Shown: positions 45,995-55,454 of the stretch, in pieces
Position numbering within the stretch: the first letter of the stretch is position 1
Layout: each line of letters starts with the position of its first letter
NCBI GenBank assembly: GCA_041890495.1
Contig: CP169086.1
Coordinates: forward strand, 5,022,001 to 5,086,000
DNA from: Escherichia boydii
Lineage (GTDB): Bacteria; Pseudomonadota; Gammaproteobacteria; Enterobacterales; Enterobacteriaceae
DNA length: 64,000 nt
Reading direction: 5' to 3'
Notes under the pieces: generated by a model
Seen by the model: only the letters and a program-made list of their open reading frames with translations
What the model was told of the DNA's origin: nothing
Databases searched by the model: none
Made by a program: the position numbers and the translations under genes

Positions 45995-47224
45995 TTATGT
46001 ATCGGAGATATTTGCCGGAGGCGGCGTTTTGTACCCGTTTGTCAGCGCATCGCGCGGGATACAGTGCGATACAGTTTGCTTCCCGGGACAGCGCACGATC
46101 GCTATCGCCAGCCCGGCAATCACCAGCGTCAGCCCCGCAGAAACCCACATTGCGCCAGCGATCCCCAGCGTTTTATTCAGCCACGCATAGGCAAACGGTG
46201 AGGCTGCCGCCATCAGCTGGCCGGGGATCAGCAGCATGCCCGTGCGGCGGGCATAGCTTTCCGCGTTAAAGAGTTCCAGCGGCAGGGTGGCTTTAACGAT
46301 GGTGACCAGCCCGTTGATGGCCCCATAGCCCAGTACAAAACCGGCCACACACCCGACAAACAGGGCGCTGCTCAACCCCATAAGAAAACAGAGCGGCATG
46401 GCGAGCGCGGTAAAAAGCGTCAGCTTGAAGGGCGTTAAGCGGGCTCCCGCCAGCACCTCCAGCGAACGCGCGCCCGTCTGGCCGATTCCCCACAGCATGC
46501 CGATGGCGACCGGCAGGCCGTAGTGGGCAATAAACTCCGGCAGATGGGTGGAGGTACCGTTAGAGACGAAGGTGATGAGGGCAATGAAGGCGGCATAAAG
46601 CCAGCCGTTACGCCGTTCGTTGTTCAGCGGCGGCGCGGCGACCTTTGTCGTCACCGTCAGCCGCTGCCGGGGAAGCGTTCTTATCAGCGCCGCACTCAGC
46701 AGGCCGAAGAGAGCATAGACGCGCAGCGCCTCCTGCCAGCTCATTACCTGAAGCAGAGCATCGCCCAGCGGCCAGAAGACGGCGGAGGCCAGCCCGCCCG
46801 CCAGCGTGACGCGTGAGATCGTTCTTCGCGCCTGCTGCCCGTAGAGGTTCACCAGCGCGGCGAACAGCGCATCGTACAGCGACAGGCGCATCCCTATACC
46901 GGTGACCAGCCAGGCGCCGTACCAGCCATAAAGCGTTCGGGCATACGCCATTCCTGCACAGCTTGCGGCGATCAGCAGGGTTCCGCCCATTACCACCTTC
47001 TGACCGCCAAAGCGTGCCAGCAGGCGGGCGACAAAAGGAGATACCGCCGCCATCACCAGCATCGCCAGCGTCAGGCCGAGGTAAATCTGCGGTGACGACC
47101 ATCCCCGGTCGGCTGAAATGGCCAGCGCAAAGGTGCCGGGCATATAAAACGAAATCCCCCAGTTGATGAGTTGATTACACCCGGCCTTGAGGGCGAGGCG
47201 ATGTGGCAGGGCTGGTGTTTCCAT
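45995..47224 (-). CDS. MFS transporter, 12-helix type
   Basis: A 409-residue inner-membrane protein with about 12 hydrophobic segments. A short basic loop follows helix 2 (ARLLARFGGQKVVMGGTLL), and the N-terminus LINWGISFYMPGTFALAIS has the look of oxalate/formate or monocarboxylate-type MFS members. The C-terminal tail is polar (ALTNGYKTPPPANISDT). The substrate cannot be assigned. It is divergent from a LysR regulator with 97 bases between, so that regulator probably controls it. Confidence 0.87.
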   Translation of the reverse strand: METPALPHRLALKAGCNQLINWGISFYMPGTFALAISADRGWSSPQIYLGLTLAMLVMAAVSPFVARLLARFGGQKVVMGGTLLIAASCAGMAYARTLYGWYGAWLVTGIGMRLSLYDALFAALVNLYGQQARRTISRVTLAGGLASAVFWPLGDALLQVMSWQEALRVYALFGLLSAALIRTLPRQRLTVTTKVAAPPLNNERRNGWLYAAFIALITFVSNGTSTHLPEFIAHYGLPVAIGMLWGIGQTGARSLEVLAGARLTPFKLTLFTALAMPLCFLMGLSSALFVGCVAGFVLGYGAINGLVTIVKATLPLELFNAESYARRTGMLLIPGQLMAAASPFAYAWLNKTLGIAGAMWVSAGLTLVIAGLAIAIVRCPGKQTVSHCIPRDALTNGYKTPPPANISDT

Positions 47225-47321
47225 TATTTTTCATTCCGCTATGCAGTTGTCCTGAGCATAACGGGCGCGGTATTGTGCTGGCAGGGCCGCAACCTTATGC
47301 GCGGTATAAGAGAAACTTTGA

Positions 47322-48212
47322 ATGACGACGCTTAATCTGGGCTATCTCGCCACCTTCCGTCTGGTTCACCAGCGCGGCAGCTTTTCAGCGGCAGCGGACG
47401 CGCTGGGCATCTCCCAGCCCGCCGTCAGCCTGCAAATACGCCAGCTGGAGCAGTTTCTGCAAACGCGGCTGGTGGAGCGTACCGGGCGGGGGATTAAGGC
47501 TACGGCTGCCGGGCAGGCTTTGCTGGCGCACGGGGAGCGTATTCAGCAGGCGGTGGACGAGGCCATCCGGTCCGTGAATGCGTTTAGCCACGAGGTGAGC
47601 GGCACCATTACGCTAGGCACGGGGGCTACGGCCTGCATCCATCTTCTGCCGCCGCTGCTGGAGCAGCTACGCCGCGACTATCCGCTCCTGAGCGTGGGAG
47701 TGACGACGGGCAACACCCTCGACATCGTCAGGGCCATCGAAGAGAACCGTCTCGATATGGGGCTGGTGACGCTGCCGGTGAGTGGCAGAGCGCTGGACGT
47801 CATGCCGGTAATGGACGAAGAGTTTATTTTTATCGCGTCGCGGGAGCAGCGGGATGCATTCAGGGACTTTACCCCTGAGGCGCTGCACGCTCAGCCGCTG
47901 ATTGCGTTTGAATCAGGCAGCGGTACCCGGGCGCTGATCGATGGCTGGTTTGCGGCTAACGGATTAGCGATAGCACCGGTGATGCAGCTTGGCAGCATCG
48001 AGGCGATCAAACGCATGGTTCGTGCGGGGCTGGGCTACAGTATTGTGCCGCGAATGGCGGTCGAACATGAGGCCGATCGCGAAGGGCTATGCGTGATGTC
48101 GCTGACGCCGATGCTGCAGCGGCAGTTGGCCGTGGTAATGCGGCAGGACAAAATCCTCAGCAAAGGGATATCGGGCATTATTCGGTTACTGCAAAACTAT
48201 CCGGCGGCCTAG
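47322..48212 (+). CDS. LysR-family transcriptional regulator
   Basis: A 296-residue LysR regulator. The winged helix is LGYLATFRLVHQRGSFSAAADALGISQPAVSLQIRQLEQFL (about residues 5-46), with the recognition helix at SQPAVSLQIRQ. The effector domain contains GTITLGTGATACIHLLPPLLEQL, as in CbbR/CysB-like members. It is divergent from an MFS transporter gene, the probable target. It overlaps the convergent yfgG stop by four bases. The effector is unknown. Confidence 0.9.
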   Translation: MTTLNLGYLATFRLVHQRGSFSAAADALGISQPAVSLQIRQLEQFLQTRLVERTGRGIKATAAGQALLAHGERIQQAVDEAIRSVNAFSHEVSGTITLGTGATACIHLLPPLLEQLRRDYPLLSVGVTTGNTLDIVRAIEENRLDMGLVTLPVSGRALDVMPVMDEEFIFIASREQRDAFRDFTPEALHAQPLIAFESGSGTRALIDGWFAANGLAIAPVMQLGSIEAIKRMVRAGLGYSIVPRMAVEHEADREGLCVMSLTPMLQRQLAVVMRQDKILSKGISGIIRLLQNYPAA

Positions 48213-48397
48213 CGGTCAGCGGTGTCGACGGTCAGGCTGGACTGCTGCGACTGGGTTTTGTCCTGATGGTGATACCAGGCGCCAATCGAAGAGTAAACGA
48301 AGCGGCCAAAGAAAAACAGGAAGCTGATGAGCAGTATGATGCGGGTCATTCGGGTATTAAATTGATGTCGTTTTCGCATACGCGTGACCTGACTCAC
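48209..48397 (-). CDS. yfgG: Small inner-membrane protein YfgG
   Basis: A 62-residue protein, MSQVTRMRKRHQFNTRMTRI, followed by one transmembrane helix (ILLISFLFFFGRFVYSSIGAW, about 21-41) and a polar tail. The basic N-terminus should stay in the cytoplasm. It closely matches E. coli YfgG (about 63 residues, DUF2633-type) as recalled and holds the same place next to yfgF. Its function is poorly known. It overlaps the convergent lysR end by four bases. Confidence 0.88.
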   Translation of the reverse strand: MSQVTRMRKRHQFNTRMTRIILLISFLFFFGRFVYSSIGAWYHHQDKTQSQQSSLTVDTADR

Positions 48398-48749
48398 TCT
48401 GTTTTTCCTGGATAAGCCCTTTTGGGCGACAAGGATATTAAGGCACAGCGGGAAGACGGGGTCAATTCTGCTGTGTGTAAATAACCGTCAATGTTTACAT
48501 TGATTAATGTTATTGAAATTAAATAATGCATTTACCATATTGATAATATGAAGAAAATAATTTCAAAAAATCGCTGCAAAAAGTTATTTGCGTAAAGTAG
48601 TTTGATTTAAGTCAACGGCTTTCCGGCCCTGATATTTAAAATCCTTCCTCCACACAGTTCGCCCCGCACGTTGCCGGGCGGCGCGTACGTCAGGTTGGAT
48701 GCCTGTCTTTATTTTCCCTCTGGAGCGAAAGGGGTTTAACCGGGCATCT
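48398..48749. other. Non-coding interval upstream of yfgF
   Basis: It is AT-rich between about 48480 and 48600 and carries the FNR-like box at 48602-48615. No gene is seen in it. It separates divergent yfgG and yfgF and so probably holds both promoters. Confidence 0.5.
48602..48615 (+). promoter_or_regulatory. FNR-like site upstream of yfgF
   Basis: TTGAT-TTAA-GTCAA differs at one position from the FNR consensus TTGAT-N4-ATCAA. It lies about 135 bases before yfgF. In E. coli yfgF is known as an anaerobically important, FNR-dependent gene, which supports the site. Confidence 0.6.
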
Positions 48750-50990
48750 ATGAACATTCTCGCTTTCCTGAAAAAAAATGAAAACCGCTGGTGGGCATTG
48801 CCGCTTATTTTTCCTGTGGTTTTACTTCCCGTGCTGAACATCGCGAATACCTTCACGCAGCTGGGCGACGGCATTGCGGCACTCTATTATTTACCCCTCT
48901 CATTTTTGCTTTCGCTGATGATGTTTTTTGGCCTGGAAGCGCTGCCCGGGATCGTATTGTCGCTGTTTATCCGCTATTACCCGTCGGTCGGGATGTTTGA
49001 AACCGTCGCAGGGATCCTCCATTTTATCGTCCCTTTAGTGCTCAGCTGGGGAGGCTACCGGGTGTTTGCGCCCAGACGGAATATGACCGCGTACGGCGAC
49101 TTGAGGCTTATGGCGCAGCGCATCTTCTGGCAGGTCTTCTGCCCCGCGACGCTGTTTCTGGTGCTGTTTCAGTTTGCGGTGTATTTAGGCGTGTATGAGA
49201 GCCGTCAGAGCCTCGCAGGATTAAATCCGCTCAATATTCGCACGCTCATCAACTATCAGACGCTGCTGGTCAGCGGGCTGACGGGCGTGCCGCTTAGCTA
49301 TCTGCTGATCCGCCTGCTTCGTCATCCGCGCTATATCAAAAGCCTCCTCTCGCAGATCCGTTCCGAGATAGACAAAAAGGTGACGGTCGTTGAGATGTTG
49401 ATGTGGGCTATCGCGCTTGGCGGGCTGCTTTCGCTGCTCCTGCTTCCGATGAATGAGAACAGCTCCATTTTCACCACCAACTACACCCTTTCGCTGCTGA
49501 TGCCGCTGATGCTCTGGGGCGCGATGCGTTTTGGCTATAAGCTGATTTCGCTTATCTGGACGCCGATACTGCTGGTGTCTATTCACTATTTTTACCGCTA
49601 TATCCCGGTGAACCCGGGGTATGACATTCAGCTGGCGATCACCTCTTCCAGTTACCTGGTCTTCTCGTTCGTGGTGATTTATATGTCGATGCTGGCGACC
49701 CGGCAGCGCGCGGCGAACAAACGCTCCCGCCGGCTGGCGCTGCTCGACCCGGTTGTTCATATGCCTAATCTGCGGGCGCTGTCGCGCGATCTGGCGAAAA
49801 ATCCGTGGTCGGCGCTCTGCCTGCTGCGCATTCCGGAGCTGGAAATTCTGGGCCGAAATTACGGCGTGTTGCTGCGTATTCAGTACAAGCAGCAGCTGGC
49901 GCAGTGGGTGAATGGCACGCTCCAGCCCAATGAGCTGGTGTATCACCTGACCGGGTATGACCTGGCGGTACGGCTCAACGCGGAATCGCACCAGCAGCGG
50001 ATTGAAACCCTGGACGAGCATATCAAGCAGTTCCGCTTTGTCTGGGACGGCATGCCGCTGCAGCCGCAGGTTGGCGTGAGCTATTGCTATGTCCGGTCCC
50101 CGGTTAACCATCTTTATCTGGTGCTGGGTGAACTCGGCGTGGTTGCCGACATGTCGCTCTCCTCCAATCATCCGGAAAATCTTCAGCAGCGTGGCGCCGT
50201 CCATTTGCAGCGCAACCTGAAGGATAAAGTCGCGATGATGAGACGCCTGCAAAAGGCGCTTGATAACGACGAATTCACCCTGCTGGTTCAACCCGTTCGC
50301 GGCCTGCGTGGCGATTGCTATCACGAAGTCCTGCTCCGGATGCCGGATGTCAACGGGGTATTGATTTCCCCCGACCAGTTCCTGCCCGTCGCGCAGGAGT
50401 TTGGACTCTCCTCGCGGGTGGATTTGTGGGTGCTGGAGCATACCCTGCGCTTCCTGGCCGCGCATCGCGAAAGGCTGCCCGGCCAGCGCTTTGCCATTAA
50501 CCTGGCTCCGTCGACCGTGTGTCGGGTGCAGTTTCCGCATGAGGTGAGTCGCCTGCTGGCGAAATACGCCATTGAGCCATGGCAGCTGATCTTTGAAGTG
50601 ACGGAGTGCAGTACCTTTTGCAATGCGGAGCAGGCGCTACATATTCTCCAGCAGCTGCAGAAAATGGGGGTACGTATTGCGATTGATGATTTTGGCACCG
50701 GCTATGCGAGCTATGCGCGGCTGAAAAGTGTGGATGCGGATATTCTCAAGATAGACGGCAGCTTTATCCGCAATATCGTCAACAACAGCCTGGATTATCA
50801 GATTGTGGCCTCTATCTGCCATCTGGCGCGCATGAAAAAGATGCTGGTGGTGGCGGAGTACGTCGAAACCGAAGAGATACGTAGCGCGGTTCACGCGCTA
50901 GGTATCGATTATGTGCAGGGTTATCTGATTGGCAGGCCGGCACCGCTTGAGTCACTGCCGGAAGCAGAGGCGTCCACCGAGGACGCCTGA
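48750..50990 (+). CDS. yfgF: Cyclic di-GMP phosphodiesterase YfgF (MASE1-degenerate GGDEF-EAL)
   Basis: YfgF degrades c-di-GMP and in E. coli affects anaerobic peroxide resistance and the cell surface. The 746-residue protein has a multi-helix MASE1-type membrane sensor (about 10-330), a degenerate GGDEF domain (LLDPVVHMPNLRALSRDL, with TGYDLAVRL where GGDEF would be) and an intact-looking EAL domain. The EAL part has EVLLRM, NLAPST, EVTE, DDFGTGYASY, KIDGSFI, VAEYVE and QGYLIGRP. ATG 48750 aligns with the E. coli start. It converges on ppx with four bases between the stops. Confidence 0.93.
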   Translation: MNILAFLKKNENRWWALPLIFPVVLLPVLNIANTFTQLGDGIAALYYLPLSFLLSLMMFFGLEALPGIVLSLFIRYYPSVGMFETVAGILHFIVPLVLSWGGYRVFAPRRNMTAYGDLRLMAQRIFWQVFCPATLFLVLFQFAVYLGVYESRQSLAGLNPLNIRTLINYQTLLVSGLTGVPLSYLLIRLLRHPRYIKSLLSQIRSEIDKKVTVVEMLMWAIALGGLLSLLLLPMNENSSIFTTNYTLSLLMPLMLWGAMRFGYKLISLIWTPILLVSIHYFYRYIPVNPGYDIQLAITSSSYLVFSFVVIYMSMLATRQRAANKRSRRLALLDPVVHMPNLRALSRDLAKNPWSALCLLRIPELEILGRNYGVLLRIQYKQQLAQWVNGTLQPNELVYHLTGYDLAVRLNAESHQQRIETLDEHIKQFRFVWDGMPLQPQVGVSYCYVRSPVNHLYLVLGELGVVADMSLSSNHPENLQQRGAVHLQRNLKDKVAMMRRLQKALDNDEFTLLVQPVRGLRGDCYHEVLLRMPDVNGVLISPDQFLPVAQEFGLSSRVDLWVLEHTLRFLAAHRERLPGQRFAINLAPSTVCRVQFPHEVSRLLAKYAIEPWQLIFEVTECSTFCNAEQALHILQQLQKMGVRIAIDDFGTGYASYARLKSVDADILKIDGSFIRNIVNNSLDYQIVASICHLARMKKMLVVAEYVETEEIRSAVHALGIDYVQGYLIGRPAPLESLPEAEASTEDA

Positions 50991-50994
50991 GCCG

Positions 50995-52533
50995 TTATGC
51001 GGCGACGTCGGCGCTCTCTTCTTCAATTTTAAGCAGCCAGCCGGTGACCGCTTCCCAGTACTGTTGCTCTTTTTCGAGGTCCAGCAGGACCAGCGCGTTC
51101 TGGCTGAACCAGTCGTGCGGGAAGCTCAGCGTCCAGTGATGGTCGTCGGTTTTAAGCTTCAGCGTAGGCGGCGTGGTGGTCGCCTGACGCTGGTTATTAA
51201 GCAGTACGCCCAGACGCAGCAGCTGAATAAGCGGCAGGAACTGTTTTTTCTTGAACAGCGTAAAGCGCGGCAGGTCGTCGAGCTTGATGGCTTTGCGGTG
51301 ATAACGCACCAGGGTCGCCATCATGGTTTGCTGCTCCTGGTTGAAGCCAGGCAAATCGCTGTTTTGCAGAATGTAGGCCGAATGGCGATGCATCCCGCTG
51401 TGGTTGATGTTAAGTCCCACCTCATGGAGCATCGCTGCCCATTTCAACAGCGCGGCAAGCTGCGGGTGCGCGAGCTTCGGATTCTGCTCCTGCCACTGGT
51501 CGTACATCTGCACCGTAGTGTCCAGCACGCGCTTCGCCTGCTCGCGATCGATGTTGTACTGGTTAGCCAGACTTTGCGCGGTGCGGCTGCGAATATCCTG
51601 ATGGCGGAAGCGGCCTTCCATCTCATACAGCACGCCTTCGCGCAGCGCGCCGTCGGAAAGGCGCAGCTCTTTAATGGCGAGGGCATCAAACACGCCACAG
51701 AGAATAGCCAGCCCCGGTACGAAGACCGCTTTACGCTCGTCGGAAAGACCCGGCAGGCTTAAAGCGTCAAAACTTTTATGCTTCAGCACTTCGTCGGTCA
51801 GCAACGTCAGGCGTTCGGGCGTGATAAACCCGTCCTTTTCACCCATCGCCAGCAGCACCTCATGCGCCGCTTTGATGGTGCCTGACGCGCCCAGCGCCAC
51901 GTTCCAGCCCTGAATACGGTACTGCCAGGCCAGGTTTTCCAGCTTCTGGACGGCCGCCATACGCGCACGCTGGAAGTTCTCGCGGGTGATGGTGCCGCCC
52001 GGGAAATACATCTGCGCGAAGCTGACGCAGCCCATACGGCGGCTTTCCACCAGGCGCGGCTCAAAGTCTTCGCCGATCACCAGCTCCGTTGAGCCACCGC
52101 CGATATCGATAACCAGCTTGCGCCCTTTTTCCGGCTGGGTGTGCTCAACGCCCATGAAAATCAGACGCGCTTCCTCGTTGCCGGAGATGATCTCAATCGG
52201 ATAGGGGATCACTTTTTCGGCCCGCTTGAGGAACTCTGGCGCGTTCAGGGCCTGGCGCAGGGTATGGGTGCCCACGATGCACACGCTTGAGGGCGAGAAG
52301 CCCTGCAAACGTTCAGCAAACAGCGACAGGCAGTTTAACCCGCGCTCCATCGCTTCTTCGCTGAGCATGCTGCGTTCATCAAGACCATCCGCCAGATGCA
52401 CCCGCTGTTTCAGGCGACCAATAATCTGCATGGCACCATCTACCACACGGGCTATGACCATGTGAAAACTGTTTGAACCAAGATCGACCGCAGCAAACTC
52501 CTGCGGACGAGGGGATTTATCGTGTATTGGCAT
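50995..52533 (-). CDS. ppx: Exopolyphosphatase
   Basis: Ppx releases phosphate from polyphosphate ends. The 512-residue protein has the ASKHA-type ATPase fold: FAAVDLGSNSFHMVIARVV at the N-terminus, catalytic glutamate in the SVCIVGTHTLRQALN/ISGNEEARLIF region (near 121-150), and IDIGGGSTELVIG near 143. An HD-like C-terminal domain contains AAMLHEVGLNINHSGMHRHSAYIL. It lies four bases downstream of ppk in the same operon. The middle of the protein differs from K-12 while the neighbouring Ppk looks identical. Confidence 0.96.
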   Translation of the reverse strand: MPIHDKSPRPQEFAAVDLGSNSFHMVIARVVDGAMQIIGRLKQRVHLADGLDERSMLSEEAMERGLNCLSLFAERLQGFSPSSVCIVGTHTLRQALNAPEFLKRAEKVIPYPIEIISGNEEARLIFMGVEHTQPEKGRKLVIDIGGGSTELVIGEDFEPRLVESRRMGCVSFAQMYFPGGTITRENFQRARMAAVQKLENLAWQYRIQGWNVALGASGTIKAAHEVLLAMGEKDGFITPERLTLLTDEVLKHKSFDALSLPGLSDERKAVFVPGLAILCGVFDALAIKELRLSDGALREGVLYEMEGRFRHQDIRSRTAQSLANQYNIDREQAKRVLDTTVQMYDQWQEQNPKLAHPQLAALLKWAAMLHEVGLNINHSGMHRHSAYILQNSDLPGFNQEQQTMMATLVRYHRKAIKLDDLPRFTLFKKKQFLPLIQLLRLGVLLNNQRQATTTPPTLKLKTDDHHWTLSFPHDWFSQNALVLLDLEKEQQYWEAVTGWLLKIEEESADVAA

Positions 52534-52537
52534 AGGG

Positions 52538-54605
52538 TTATTCAGGTTGTTCGAGTGATTTGATGTAGTCGTAAATCGCCAACTGCGCCCGTACTTTGCG
52601 GCGATTGCCGCGGGGAACGTAGCGATTACTGAGTTCTTTATCGATATAACGTGCTTTGACCGTATCGCTGAACAATATGTCGATGATGTCCAGCACCCGC
52701 TGCTTCAGGCGCGGATCGAGCAGCGGTGTCGCCACTTCAATACGATAATCAATATTGCGCGTCATCCAGTCGGCGGAAGAAAGGTAGACCTTTTTATCGC
52801 CGCCATTTTCAAAAATATAAACCCGGTCATGTTCAAGGTAACGGTCAACAATACTGATGGCACGAATGTTGTCGCTAATGCCTTCCAGATTGGGGATCAG
52901 CGAACACATTCCGCGAACCAGCAGATTAACCGGTACGCCGGAGCTAGAGGCCGCATACAGACGATCAACCAGGCCTTTATCGACAAGGTTATTTAGCTTC
53001 AGGGTGATACCACTGGGCAGCCCTTGCTGCGCGTTGGCGATTTCGCGGTCTACCATTTCATATAACAGACGGCGAGAGTTTTGCGGTGACACCATTAAAT
53101 AATCAAATGTCACCGGGCGGTATGGGTTTTCAATAAAGTTAAATACCCGCCGTACTTCGTTGGTGATACGCGCATCTGCGGTCAGCAACGAATAGTCAGT
53201 ATAAAGACGCGCGGTTTTTTCGTTAAAGTTCCCGGTCCCGATGTGTGCGTAACGGACCACTTCACCGTTTTCTTTACGTGAAATCAGGAACAGTTTGGCG
53301 TGAATTTTCAGCCCCGGCGCAGAGAAGATAACGTGCACGCCTGCTTCTGTCAGGCGCTTCGCCCAGTGAATGTTGGCTTCTTCGTCGAAACGCGCCTGTA
53401 ACTCAACCACCACGGTCACTTTCTTGCCGTTGTGCGCAGCGTGGATCATCGAGTCGATGATACGTGAATCTTTTGCCACACGGTAAATGTTGATTTTAAT
53501 CGCCAGCACGCTCGGATCGAACGAGGCCTGACGCAACAGTTCCAGCACATGCTCAAAGGTGTGATAAGGATAATAGAGCAACACATCGCGTTCGCGAATG
53601 GCATCAAAACCATTGCGGAACTGGGCTTTATCAAACCAAATGTGGCGTAAACGCGGCAGTGGTTTGTTCACCAGATTGGCTTTGCCGACATTGGGGAAAT
53701 TAATAAAGTCTTTAAAATTATGATAACGACCGCCGGGGACGATGGAGTCGTAGCGGGAAATAGTCAGTTTTTCGCGTAACACTTCAACCAGCGCATTGGG
53801 CATATCGCGCTGATAAACAAAACGCACCGGCTCAGCAGTTAAACGCTGCTTGAGACTGGAAGACATCAACTCCATCAGGCTGGCTTCCATCTCATGCACT
53901 AAATCGTATTCGGCATCGCGGGTCATCTTCATTGAATAGGCATTCAGCGCGTCATAATCAAAGAAGCCTTTGAAAATATCATCGAGGCAGTAACGCAGAA
54001 TGTTATCCAGAAGAATCATCGGTTTGCGTCGACGCGGCGCTTCTGGCGGTAAATTCACAAAGCGTGGCACTTTATCTGATGGGATCTCCAGCAGCGCGTA
54101 ACGGATGGTATCGCCACGGATAATTTCCACCGCCAAATAGGTGTAATCATCTTTCAGGAACTGCACTAAGTCAGTGTCAGGATTGATTAAAATCGGCGTA
54201 ATGTGCTGACGCAGATACTGCTTAAAATAATGACGAAGCCAGTTTTGTTGATTGACGGAGAGCTGGCGTTCATTAATCAGGAAGATCTGGTTACGCGCCA
54301 TCTCCAGCAGCAGCTCGTTGTAGAGGCCGTCGAATTCCTGATCGGCTTTCAGCACCCGGGACTGAATTTTGCCCAGTAAATGGCGGGAATGAGAGTTGGA
54401 GCCTTGTTCTTCGCTAATAATGATGCGTCGCTTCAGTTCAGCGAAGCGGACTTTATAGAACTCATCAAGGTTATTGGAATAGATCCCCAGGAAACGCATC
54501 CTTTCAATCAGCGGGTTAGATTTGTCCGCCGCTTCCTGAAGCACGCGTTCATTGAACGATAACCAACTGAGCTCTTTTTCGATGTATAAGCTTTTCCTGA
54601 CCCAT
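52538..54605 (-). CDS. ppk: Polyphosphate kinase Ppk1, frameshifted at codon 6
   Basis: Ppk1 makes polyphosphate from ATP. From residue 21 to the stop the frame is open (668 codons) and matches E. coli Ppk as recalled, including the phosphohistidine motif LKIHAKLFLISRK and HIGTGNFNEKTARLY. The expected start ATG at 54605 reads MGQEKL and then shifts, because AAGCTTATACATC has one T more than needed for KLYIEKEL. The shifted frame ends after 18 codons at TGA. Initiation at GTG 54544 would give a 668-residue protein lacking the first 20 residues of the N-terminal domain. A sequencing error or a true lesion cannot be told apart here. Confidence 0.9.
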
Positions 54606-54775
54606 TACAGCTCACACTCCAGTTCAATCACAGGACGTGGTAAATCCGTCTCGTCCTTATTATGGCGAGCATTTCCACGATATGTCCAACAGTGCCAGAA
54701 AAGTATGACAGTTATTTTTTTTGTTGGGGATTTTAGAAGGTTGGAGAAGGGGATATCGGGTAATGCAATGAACAG

Positions 54776-54804
54776 GTCGGGTAAGCGCAGCTGCGCTACC
54801 CGAC
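54776..54804. repeat. Strong palindrome between purN and ppk
   Basis: GTCGGGTAAGCGCAG and CTGCGCTACCCGAC form a nearly perfect long stem with almost no loop, like a REP unit. It may end the purMN transcript or protect its 3' end. Confidence 0.65.
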
Positions 54805-54812
54805 ATAACAAA

Positions 54813-55454
54813 CTACTCTTCCGCCGCATGACCCTGCGGGGGTAACTTCACGCCGTCCAGCCAGGCTGCGCCGTCGCGCATTTCGAGACGCCCGTCGACA
54901 AACCAGCTTACCACCAGCGGGTAAATGGCATGCTCCTGGGTCTGAACGCGTTCGGTCACGTCTTCTTCGCTGTCGCCGTCAAAGACCGGGACTTTGGCCT
55001 GCAGGATAACCGGACCGCCGTCCAGCTCGTCGGTGACGAAATGCACGGAGGTGCCGTGCTCCTCATCGCCGTTTTCCAGAACCTGACGATGGGTGTGCAG
55101 GCCGGGATATTTCGGCAGCAGGGAAGGGTGGATATTCAGCAGACGTCCGGCGAAGTGTTCTACAAAAGCCGGGCTCAGAATACGCATATAGCCCGCCAGT
55201 ACGACCACGTCCGGTGCGTAGGCATCAATCTCCTGAACCAGCTCGCGGTCAAAGGCTTCACGCCCGGCGAACTGGCTGGCTTCCAGCGCGTGCGCGGGGA
55301 TGTTCGCTTCCCGCGCGCGCTCAAGGCCGAACGCGTCGGCCTTGTTGCTGAAAACTGCCCGAATGGTGCCATTGATTTTCTTCTGTTTGCAGGCGTCAAT
55401 TATCGCCTGCAAATTGCTTCCGTTGCCGGAAATGAGCACCACGATGTTTTTCAT
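54813..55454 (-). CDS. purN: Phosphoribosylglycinamide formyltransferase 1
   Basis: PurN transfers a formyl group from 10-formyl-THF to GAR in purine synthesis. The 213-residue protein has the substrate loop LISGNGSNLQAII near residue 8. The catalytic region is LAGYMRILSPAFVEHFAGRLLNIHPSLLPKYPG, with Asn106, His108 and the later Asp144 in FVTDELDGGPVI by E. coli numbering. It overlaps purM by four bases, so the two are translationally coupled under the PurR-type operator upstream of purM. Confidence 0.97.
   Translation of the reverse strand: MKNIVVLISGNGSNLQAIIDACKQKKINGTIRAVFSNKADAFGLERAREANIPAHALEASQFAGREAFDRELVQEIDAYAPDVVVLAGYMRILSPAFVEHFAGRLLNIHPSLLPKYPGLHTHRQVLENGDEEHGTSVHFVTDELDGGPVILQAKVPVFDGDSEEDVTERVQTQEHAIYPLVVSWFVDGRLEMRDGAAWLDGVKLPPQGHAAEE

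Noticed and set aside
49221..50540. 439-codon open frame antisense to yfgF
   Set aside because: YfgF is clearly the real gene with complete EAL motifs; the antisense frame is Gln/His/Arg-rich noise.
54605..54829. 74-codon minus-strand frame ending at the ppk start
   Set aside because: It runs through the REP-like palindrome and the purN-ppk intergenic region, overlaps the end of purN and lacks a ribosome site. Its contact with the ppk ATG looks accidental.
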